From Myxococcaceae bacterium (lineage in GTDB: Bacteria > Myxococcota > Myxococcia > Myxococcales > Myxococcaceae), in assembly GCA_016793095.1 (NCBI GenBank), contig JAEUJQ010000050.1:186001-250000 (forward strand): a stretch of DNA of 64,000 nt. Reading direction: 5' to 3'. The notes below the pieces were generated by a model. It was not told the DNA's origin. It was given only the letters and a program-made list of their open reading frames with translations, and did not search any database. This document shows positions 52,876-59,109 of this stretch, in pieces. The translations under genes and the position numbers were made by a program. Position 1 is the stretch's first letter; each line of letters starts with the position of its first letter.

Positions 52876-54840
52876 ATGGCCGAGCTGGAGACGACGCAGC
52901 GCCACAAGGAAGTCGACGGAGAGCTCACCGGTGAGCTGCGCCGCGACTACATGCAGCAGCTGTTGTCCGAGCTGCGGGCCCTCGAGCGCATGGTGAAGGG
53001 CGGCGCGTTCGAGCGGGGCGTGTCGCGCATCGGCGCCGAGCAGGAGATGTTCCTCGTGGACACGGCGTTCCAGCCGACGGGCGCGGCGATGCCGCTGCTC
53101 GAGAAGCTGAGCGACCCGAGCCACTACACGACCGAGCTCGGCGCCTTCAACCTCGAGATGAACGCGGGCTCGCAGGCCTTCTCGGGTGACGGGCTGGCGC
53201 GCCTCGAGGCCGAGCTGCACCAGCTCTACGGCCGCGTACGGGAAGCCGCCGGGACGCTGGGCGTGCACCCGGTGCTGGCCGGCATTCTGCCCACCATTCA
53301 GAAGACCGACCTCGGCCTCGACAACATGGTGCCGAAGGCGCGGTACCAGGCGCTCAACCGCGCGATGCAGCGCGCGCGTGGCGAACACTTCGACTTCTCG
53401 ATTCGCGGCATCGACGAGCTGGTGGTGAAGCACGACACGGTGATGGTCGAGGCCACCTGCGCCAGCTTCCAGGTGCACCTGCAGCTCGCCGAGCCCGAGC
53501 GCTTCGCGCAGATGTACAACCTGGCGCAGCTGCTCACCGCGCCGGTGCTGGCGGTGGGCACGAACTCGCCGCTCCTCTTCGGCCGCCGCCTGTGGAGCGA
53601 GACGCGCATCGCCGTCTTCGAGCAGAGCTGCGACATCCGCACGCCGGGCCTGCACCTGCGCGACTCCATCGGGCGCGTGTCCTTCGGCCGCAACTGGCTC
53701 AAGGGCAGCGTGGTGGACCTCTTCAAGGAGAACGTGTCGCGTTTCCGGCCGCTGGTGGGCGTCCCGAAGGAGGGCGCTGACGGCCTCGAGGCGCTCGAGC
53801 AGGGCCTGGTGCCGTCGATGAAGGCGCTGCGGCTGCACTCGGGCACCGTGTACCGGTGGAACCGGCCCTGCTACGGCATGTCGGAGAACGGCAAGCCGCA
53901 CCTGCGCATCGAGCTGCGGTGCCTGCCGTCGGGGCCCACCATCAGCGACGAGGTGGCCAACGGCGCCTTCTGGCTCGGGCTGATGAACGAGCTGGGCGCC
54001 ACCATCGACGACGTCGCCGAGCGGCTCGACTTCGACGACGCGCGGGCGAACCTGTACGCCGCGGCGCGCGACGGGCTGCGGGCGCGCTTCCGCTGGCTCG
54101 ACGGCGAAGAGGTGCTGGCGCAGCCCTTCGTGCTCGACCGCCTCATCCCGCTGGCGCGCGCAGGCCTCGAGCGCGCGAAGGTGAACGGCAAGGACATCAA
54201 CCGCTACCTGGGCATCGTCGAGCGCCGCACGCGCAGCCTGCAGACGGGGGCGGCCTGGCAGCTCAACTCGCTCGCGAGCATGCGGGGGCGCGGCACGCCG
54301 GGCGCGCGGGCGACGGCGCTGGTTGCGGGCATGGTGGCGCGGCAGAAGGCGGACTCGGTGGTCGCGGACTGGGAGCTCGCCAACCTCAGCGAGAAGGACG
54401 CGGCCAGCAGCGACTTCCAGAAGGTGTCGCAGCTGATGGTGACTGACATCTACAGCGTCAGCCCGGATGACCCGGTCGAGCTGGTGAGCGAGCTGATGGC
54501 CTGGGAGCGGGTGCGCTACGTGCCAGTGGAGGACGAGAAGGGGCGCCTCGTCGGCCTGGTCTCGTCGCGCGGCGTGATGCGGCACCTCACCGACGTCGCC
54601 CGTGGCGCAGCGGAGCGTGGCGCCGCCGTCTCGTCCATCATGAAGACCGAGCTCATCACCGTGACGCCCGACACCTCGACGGCCACCGCCATCGCGTTGA
54701 TGAAGCGACACAAGGTGGGCGCGCTGCCGGTCGTCGTCGAGGGCCACATCGTCGCGATGCTGACCGAGAACGAGTTCGTCGACGCGGCCACCCGGGTGCT
54801 CGAGCAGCAGAGCACGCCCGTGAGTACGCGAGACGTCTGA
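52876..54840 (+). CDS. GCS2-type glutamate-cysteine-ligase-like enzyme with two CBS domains
   Basis: The 654-residue fusion has a GCS2 (carboxylate-amine ligase) domain at about 40-470: RIGAEQEMFLVDTAF, FNLEMNAGSQAF, SFQVHLQLAEP, TNSPLLFGR and IELRCLPSGPTISDE. Two CBS modules follow at about 515-570 (MVTDIYSVSPDDP) and 583-640 (IMKTELITVTPDT). GCS2 enzymes form amide bonds on glutamate or other side-chain or terminal carboxylates. CBS pairs bind adenosine nucleotides and could sense AMP/ATP. GGAGGG precedes ATG 52876. The stop codon overlaps the CTG of the following small frame. Confidence 0.9.
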   Translation: MAELETTQRHKEVDGELTGELRRDYMQQLLSELRALERMVKGGAFERGVSRIGAEQEMFLVDTAFQPTGAAMPLLEKLSDPSHYTTELGAFNLEMNAGSQAFSGDGLARLEAELHQLYGRVREAAGTLGVHPVLAGILPTIQKTDLGLDNMVPKARYQALNRAMQRARGEHFDFSIRGIDELVVKHDTVMVEATCASFQVHLQLAEPERFAQMYNLAQLLTAPVLAVGTNSPLLFGRRLWSETRIAVFEQSCDIRTPGLHLRDSIGRVSFGRNWLKGSVVDLFKENVSRFRPLVGVPKEGADGLEALEQGLVPSMKALRLHSGTVYRWNRPCYGMSENGKPHLRIELRCLPSGPTISDEVANGAFWLGLMNELGATIDDVAERLDFDDARANLYAAARDGLRARFRWLDGEEVLAQPFVLDRLIPLARAGLERAKVNGKDINRYLGIVERRTRSLQTGAAWQLNSLASMRGRGTPGARATALVAGMVARQKADSVVADWELANLSEKDAASSDFQKVSQLMVTDIYSVSPDDPVELVSELMAWERVRYVPVEDEKGRLVGLVSSRGVMRHLTDVARGAAERGAAVSSIMKTELITVTPDTSTATAIALMKRHKVGALPVVVEGHIVAMLTENEFVDAATRVLEQQSTPVSTRDV

Positions 54841-54947
54841 CGGCGGGCGGCCCCTCGGCGAACGACGCGAACGCCACGCCGGTGGTGAACGCCGCGTGCC
54901 CCGGCGCCGGTGGCCGCTGCGCCGGCATCCACCCGTTCGGCGGCTGA
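54837..54947 (+). CDS. candidate 36-residue peptide, possible substrate of the ligase cluster
   Basis: A frame from CTG 54837 to TGA 54945 encodes 36 residues. The middle reads ANDANATPVVNAAC and the end AGIHPFGG, with two cysteines (positions 21 and 28) and a final Gly-Gly. Third positions are G or C in every codon but one, while the upstream part of the same frame inside the GCS2 gene loses that bias at once. The CTG overlaps the GCS2 stop as CTGA, like the ATGA overlaps elsewhere in the cluster. There is no Shine-Dalgarno sequence, and CTG is a rare start. Alternatives are a -1 frameshift extension of the GCS2 protein or a relic. Confidence 0.4.
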   Translation: MTAGGPSANDANATPVVNAACPGAGGRCAGIHPFGG

Positions 54948-55057
54948 CCCTGGTGATCCTGGCGGGTGCGCGCGGCGAACAACGCCTTGGGACAGCCGCG
55001 TGCGATGGCTGCACTCCGTCGCCACTCCCGGACGCTGAACCACTCACGGTCAGCCCT

Positions 55058-55088
55058 CGTGTTTCGCGGTGTTCTCATCTGAAACACG
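55058..55088. promoter_or_regulatory. 8-bp inverted repeat upstream of the Ric gene
   Basis: CGTGTTTC (55058-55065) and GAAACACG (55081-55088) are perfect arms around 15 bases, 58-88 bases upstream of the ATG at 55146. The element could be an operator, or a hairpin ending the ligase cluster; no T-run follows. Confidence 0.4.
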
Positions 55089-55117
55089 GGACTCCCGCGC
55101 GCGCGGGGGAAGCTCGC

Positions 55118-55133
55118 TGGCACGGCGAGTGCT
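55118..55133 (+). promoter_or_regulatory. sigma-54-like -24/-12 element, one mismatch
   Basis: TGGCACGGCGAGTGCT matches TGGCAC-N5-TTGCW except for one base, and keeps the GG of -24 and GC of -12 at the right spacing. Transcription would start about two bases before the ATG, which is unusually close, so the assignment is weak. Confidence 0.25.
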
Positions 55134-55145
55134 GAGCACCGGGCC

Positions 55146-55835
55146 ATGTCTGTGAACCCCAGCCAGTCCGTTGCCAGCATCGTCCTCGACCACTCCGAGT
55201 GTGCGCAGGTCTTTCAGCGCCACCGCATCGACTTCTGTTGCCGCGGAGAGCTGCCGCTCGAGGTCGCCGCGAAGGAGCGTGGGGTGCCCGTCGACAGCCT
55301 GCTCAGCGAGCTCGACGCGGCCATCGTCGCGAGGCGGGGGCCAGCACCGGCGAGCTGGAGAGAGGCCTCGACGCGGGACCTCATCAACCACCTCATCGAC
55401 ACTCACCACGCCTTCCTCCGCCGGGTGCTGCCCTTCGTCCGGCCGCTCGCCGCGAAGGTGGCGCGCGTGCACGGCGACCACAACCCGAAGCTGAGGAGCC
55501 TCGACGCGGCGGTGGGCGAGCTGACGGCGACGCTGCTCACGCACCTCGACGACGAGGAGCAGCAGTTGTTCGCCGAGCTGCTCGCGCCCGACGCCCAGGC
55601 CGAGAGGCGGGCCGCGCTCCTGGCAGCGATGCACAGCGAGCACCTCGCGGTGGCCGAGCTGCTGCGTCGCATTCGTGAAGCGGCCGAGGACTTCACGCTG
55701 CCCGAGTGGGCCTGCCGCAGCTACACCGCGCTCTTCGGTGAGCTCGAGGCGCTCGAGCGCGACGTCTTCACGCACGTGCACCTCGAGAACCACGTGCTCA
55801 AGCCGCGCTTCGAGTCACCGCCCGGCGGCGCCTGA
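55146..55835 (+). CDS. ric: iron-sulfur cluster repair di-iron protein (Ric/YtfE/ScdA)
   Basis: The 229-residue protein has both parts of the Ric family. The ScdA_N/DUF542 domain is at 1-55, with SVASIVLDHSECAQVFQ and the DFCCRG motif. A hemerythrin-like four-helix bundle follows, with the di-iron ligands in LIDTHHAFLRR, HGDHNPKL, LLTHLDDEEQQLF, MHSEHLAVAELL and FTHVHLENHVL. It repairs Fe-S clusters damaged by nitric oxide or oxidants, in the cytoplasm. It stands alone, but a hemerythrin and a cytochrome c-prime-like gene lie 2-3 kb away. A possible operator and sigma-54-like element lie upstream. Confidence 0.93.
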   Translation: MSVNPSQSVASIVLDHSECAQVFQRHRIDFCCRGELPLEVAAKERGVPVDSLLSELDAAIVARRGPAPASWREASTRDLINHLIDTHHAFLRRVLPFVRPLAAKVARVHGDHNPKLRSLDAAVGELTATLLTHLDDEEQQLFAELLAPDAQAERRAALLAAMHSEHLAVAELLRRIREAAEDFTLPEWACRSYTALFGELEALERDVFTHVHLENHVLKPRFESPPGGA

Positions 55836-55847
55836 GTTCCCGGCGCG

Positions 55848-57752
55848 TCAAGGCTGGGGCACGCGCCAGATGAAGCCGTCGGGGCCCTGGTTGCCGATGA
55901 TGATGACGGGGTCATTCGCCCGCACGCCGCCGGCCACGAAGGCCGTGTCGAACCCGACGGGGTCCTGGTCTCCGGGCAGGTCCCAGGTGACGGCGCGCGT
56001 GGTGGTCGGAGTGACGTGGATGAGCACCACGTTCGCCTGCGAGCCGGTCGAGGCGTTGAGCGTCACGCCGCCGAAGCTGTTCTGAACGCGCGTGCGCGCG
56101 AGCACCAGCACGCCGCTGCCCGTCGGGGAGGGCACGACGTCGATGGGCGTCATCGGGGCGGTCGAGCTGCGGCTGTCGAGGCGAATGGACGGCATCAACT
56201 GCCACCGCTCGACGACGAGGAGGCCATTCGCGTCCTCACCAGCGACGTAGAGCGCCTGGTTGTCGGTGCCGAAGCGCAACGGGCCGTTGCTGCCGACCTG
56301 GTTGAAGGGGATGAGCTGGTTGGGCATGCCCAGCCCGCTGGCCATGGGACTGAACGGAATGTTCGTCCACCAGCCGACGACCGTTGTCGTCATTCCCTGC
56401 AGCATTCCCGAGTTGCAGAACGAGCCGGCGCCTCCGCAGCGGGTGGCGACGGCCAGCACGTTGCCGGGCAGTTCGATGAGGTCGCGTCCGCGGAAGGTGG
56501 GGTTGCTGCCCGTCGAGTTGAGCGTGAGACCCGCGGGCTCGTTTCCAGCCATGCGGAACACGCGCGCACTGTGAGTGGGCGGGCTCTCGGTGAGCACGAT
56601 GGGCTGGGGGATGCTGGGAGTCAGTCGAACCCGGGCAAGTCGCGTGCCCCCCGTGACCTCCTCCACCGTGAGCAGGCCCGGCGAGGCGTCGGAAAAGCCG
56701 TTGAGCGGATCCACCTCGAGCACCGCAAAGGCCTGTCCGGTGCCGGGAGCAGTTCGCCCGCCGACGACCAGCCGGCCAGCGCGGTTGCTGGCGAGCTGCT
56801 CCACCTCGAGCGTCTGCCACCCGATGGTGCGAGACGTCCCCACGCGGGCCAGCGCTTCATTCCAGGCCTCGACGATGCTGGAGCCTCCGTCGAGGGGTTG
56901 GCGAACGGTTGCCAGCGCGCTGTGCGCGACGTTGTTCGGGTTGCGGAACGTCGCGATGGCCACGAACGGGGTATTCGGGAACAACTGCCCGCCATCCGGG
57001 AAGCTCGAACCGCCTGCTGTCCCGCCTGCTGTCCCGCCTGCTGTCCCGCCTGATGTTCCGCCGCCTGACGTTCCGCCGCCTGACGACCCGCCGCCTGACG
57101 TTCCGCCGCCTGACGCTCCGCCGCCTGACGTTCCGCCGCCCGACGTTCCGCCGCCTGACGTTCCGCCGCCTGACGTTCCGCCGCCTGACGTTCCGCCGCC
57201 TGACGTTCCGCCGCCCGACATTCCGCCGCCCGACACTCCGCCGCCCGACACTCCGCCGCCTGTTCCGCCGCCCGACGTTCCGCCGCCTGTTCCGCCGCCT
57301 GTTCCGCCGCCTGACGTTCCGCCGCCTGACGTTCCGCCGCCCGTCGTTCCGCCGCCCGACACTCCGCCGCCTGTTCCGCCGCCCGACGTTCCGCCGCCTG
57401 TTCCGCCGCCCGACGTTCCGCCGCCCGACACTCCGCCGCCTGTTCCGCCGCCCGACGTTCCGCCGCCCGACGTTCCGCCGCCTGACGTTCCGCCACCGCC
57501 CATTCCGCCGCCTGACGTTCCGCCACCGCCCATTCCGCCGCCCGCTCCGCCTCCAGGCGTTCCGCCCGCTTGACCACCAGCCGATCCACTCCCGCCGTCG
57601 GCCGGCGCGCACCACGAGCCCTGGGCGATCGGCACACAGCGCAGCCCGTCAGGACATCCGCCGTCAGGCTCGCATTGGAACAGCACGCCCTCGGGTGTAC
57701 TGGCGCAGGACGACGCGACGAGGAGGCCCGCGCAGAGGTGGCTGAAGCGCAT
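55848..57752 (-). CDS. large lipoprotein with GGGTS tandem linker
   Basis: The 634-residue protein starts at ATG 57752 with HLCAGLLVASSCAS (lipobox S-S-C). A small Cys cluster follows (QCEPDGGCPDGLRCVP, GSWCAP), then about 180 residues of GGGTS/GGGV-type repeats (about 66-248). A beta-rich domain of about 380 residues ends the protein (FVAIATFRNPNNVAHSALA, GADGLLVVERWQLMP-like segments) and may be a beta-propeller. Envelope-anchored and surface-exposed on a flexible stalk. No family or enzyme motif recognised. Confidence 0.75.
   Translation of the reverse strand: MRFSHLCAGLLVASSCASTPEGVLFQCEPDGGCPDGLRCVPIAQGSWCAPADGGSGSAGGQAGGTPGGGAGGGMGGGGTSGGGMGGGGTSGGGTSGGGTSGGGTGGGVSGGGTSGGGTGGGTSGGGTGGGVSGGGTTGGGTSGGGTSGGGTGGGTGGGTSGGGTGGGVSGGGVSGGGMSGGGTSGGGTSGGGTSGGGTSGGGTSGGGTSGGGASGGGTSGGGSSGGGTSGGGTSGGTAGGTAGGTAGGSSFPDGGQLFPNTPFVAIATFRNPNNVAHSALATVRQPLDGGSSIVEAWNEALARVGTSRTIGWQTLEVEQLASNRAGRLVVGGRTAPGTGQAFAVLEVDPLNGFSDASPGLLTVEEVTGGTRLARVRLTPSIPQPIVLTESPPTHSARVFRMAGNEPAGLTLNSTGSNPTFRGRDLIELPGNVLAVATRCGGAGSFCNSGMLQGMTTTVVGWWTNIPFSPMASGLGMPNQLIPFNQVGSNGPLRFGTDNQALYVAGEDANGLLVVERWQLMPSIRLDSRSSTAPMTPIDVVPSPTGSGVLVLARTRVQNSFGGVTLNASTGSQANVVLIHVTPTTTRAVTWDLPGDQDPVGFDTAFVAGGVRANDPVIIIGNQGPDGFIWRVPQP
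57010..57560. repeat. 15-bp (and 12-bp) tandem repeat inside a lipoprotein gene
   Basis: On the plus strand the unit is GTTCCGCCGCCTGAC, with T/C variation and some units shortened by three bases. About 35 units occur. It encodes the Gly-Gly-Gly-Thr-Ser linker of the lipoprotein at 55848-57752. Because all units are multiples of three, copy-number changes would lengthen or shorten the linker without breaking the frame. Confidence 0.85.
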
Positions 57753-58026
57753 CAAGGCGCTCAGCAGACCAGAGCCACCTCACGACGTCGAGGCTGGTTT
57801 CGTGCTGTCTCAGAGCGTCACTCCGGGCTCTCGGAAAGGCGCCCACCGTGACGCGGGCACGCTCGCGCGGCGGCACCCGCGCACCTGCGGCTTCGGCGTC
57901 GCCACTGCTCAGCCAACGACGAAACCGGCGATGGGCGAGGCGAGCGCGACGAGGGTGATGCCCCTGCCGAGGCTGCGGCCGCAGGCGACTGCCCGAGCAC
58001 CGTGACGAGCTCGAGCGTCAACACCG

Positions 58027-58560
58027 TCAGCTCGCGTCGACTGCCGGCCGCCGGCGCGCACGCAAGGCCTCCACGGCGCGCGCCGACTGTTCAGCGCTCC
58101 AGGTGGCGGTGACGGCAGGAAACAGCACGCGCTCCTCGAGCGAGAGGTGGGCCTCGAAGTCCTGACGAACGCGTTCCGCGACCGTCGCGAGTCGGGGGCG
58201 CAGCGCGAGGTCCCCCGGCACGAGCCGGACGTCACCCAGCGCCGCGAGCAGATCGATGAGGAGCGGTCGGTGCGCCTCGTGCTGCGCGTGCATGACGGTC
58301 AGCGCCTCGTCCACCTCAACGGAGCGCCCGCGCAACCCCGGCAGCAGCGTCTCCTCTTCGTCCTCGACGTGCCTGGGGAGCGCCTCCGTGAAGTACCGCT
58401 CACAGCGCCTGCAGGCCTCGACGACCTCTGGCGCCTGCAGATCGACCCGCGCGCCCACCTCGACCGCCAGGCGCGAGAACGCACGAATGCGCTCATGGCA
58501 CTCGAGGAGCAGCCCGACGAAGTCTTCACGCTTCGGCGCGCCGCCCAGCGTCACGTACAC
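58027..58560 (-). CDS. hemerythrin-like (HHE) protein
   Basis: The 177-residue protein is a four-helix bundle with iron-ligand candidates in LLECHERIRAF, LPRHVEDEEETLLP, MHAQHEAHRPLLIDLL and FEAHLSLEERVLFPAV, the normal H..HxxxE.H pattern of HHE domains. It binds a di-iron centre for oxygen, NO or iron handling in the cytoplasm. It starts at GTG 58560, one base after the stop of the cytochrome gene, with AAGGGG upstream, so the two are translated from one message. Between this gene and the lipoprotein at 57752 lie 274 bases with no convincing gene. Confidence 0.85.
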   Translation of the reverse strand: MYVTLGGAPKREDFVGLLLECHERIRAFSRLAVEVGARVDLQAPEVVEACRRCERYFTEALPRHVEDEEETLLPGLRGRSVEVDEALTVMHAQHEAHRPLLIDLLAALGDVRLVPGDLALRPRLATVAERVRQDFEAHLSLEERVLFPAVTATWSAEQSARAVEALRARRRPAVDAS

Positions 58561-58561
58561 G

Positions 58562-59023
58562 TCAGGGCCCCTTCGCGAACCGGAACCGCACGTGGCACGA
58601 GGTGCAGCCCTCGAGCACCGCGCCCAGTTGCTTCGTCGTCGCCGTCACGTCGTTCTTCTTCGACGCCTGGAGCAGCTTCACCAGCTCGCCGTGAAAGGCC
58701 TCGTCCGTCTTCACGAAGTCGGCCACGGTGGCGTCGGCGCGCGGCGGCTTCCACCCGCCAGAGGTGATGGCCTTCTCGGTCTCGCCCTTCGCCTCGTGCA
58801 CCTGGTGAATGGCCGCGGGAATCGACGTGGTGTCGCCGTTCTCGATGGCCACCAGCGTGGTGACGACGAGGCCGTGCAGCGCCTGCATCTCCTTCTGCAC
58901 GGCGTTGGGCGCCTGGGGAGTCACCGGCGCGGGGGAGGCCGTCCTCGGTTTGTCCTTCGGCTTCGGGTCCCCGGCGAACGAGGAGAGGGACAGCAGCACG
59001 AGCAGCAGGGGCAGTGGGCGCAT
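58562..59023 (-). CDS. cytochrome c-prime-like haem protein
   Basis: The 153-residue protein has a signal peptide (PLPLLLVLLSLSSFAGD), a Pro-rich spacer and a helical bundle ending in CTSCHVRFRF. A single CxxCH at the very C-terminus is the hallmark of cytochrome c-prime and related c-type proteins. It would be periplasmic or, if the signal is uncleaved, membrane-attached. Cytochrome c-prime proteins bind NO or carry electrons. The hemerythrin gene follows after one base, suggesting a joint role in gas or redox handling. Confidence 0.82.
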   Translation of the reverse strand: MRPLPLLLVLLSLSSFAGDPKPKDKPRTASPAPVTPQAPNAVQKEMQALHGLVVTTLVAIENGDTTSIPAAIHQVHEAKGETEKAITSGGWKPPRADATVADFVKTDEAFHGELVKLLQASKKNDVTATTKQLGAVLEGCTSCHVRFRFAKGP

Positions 59024-59030
59024 GCCATCG

Positions 59031-59036
59031 ACATAG
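59031..59036 (-). promoter_or_regulatory. -10-like hexamer, possible leaderless start
   Basis: On the minus strand CTATGT is followed by seven bases and ATG 59023, without a Shine-Dalgarno sequence. TATGTC with six bases is an equivalent reading. Confidence 0.4.
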
Positions 59037-59109
59037 CGCAGGCCGAACGAAGACGGACTGCGACAAAGCACCGCGGTTCGGTGCGCGCGGCGCCCGCGCT
59101 CGTCAGCCG

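Noticed and set aside
57010-57560. Pro-rich and Arg-rich open frames across the repeat tract on both strands
   Set aside because: Any short repeat without stop codons is open in several frames; only the Gly-rich frame joins a signal peptide and a folded domain.
57909-58024. Hydrophobic tail LGRGITLVALASPIAGF on the minus strand before the lipoprotein gene
   Set aside because: It looks like one membrane helix but has no start in frame; reading it with the neighbouring frame needs a frameshift. Possibly a small relic, too short to support.
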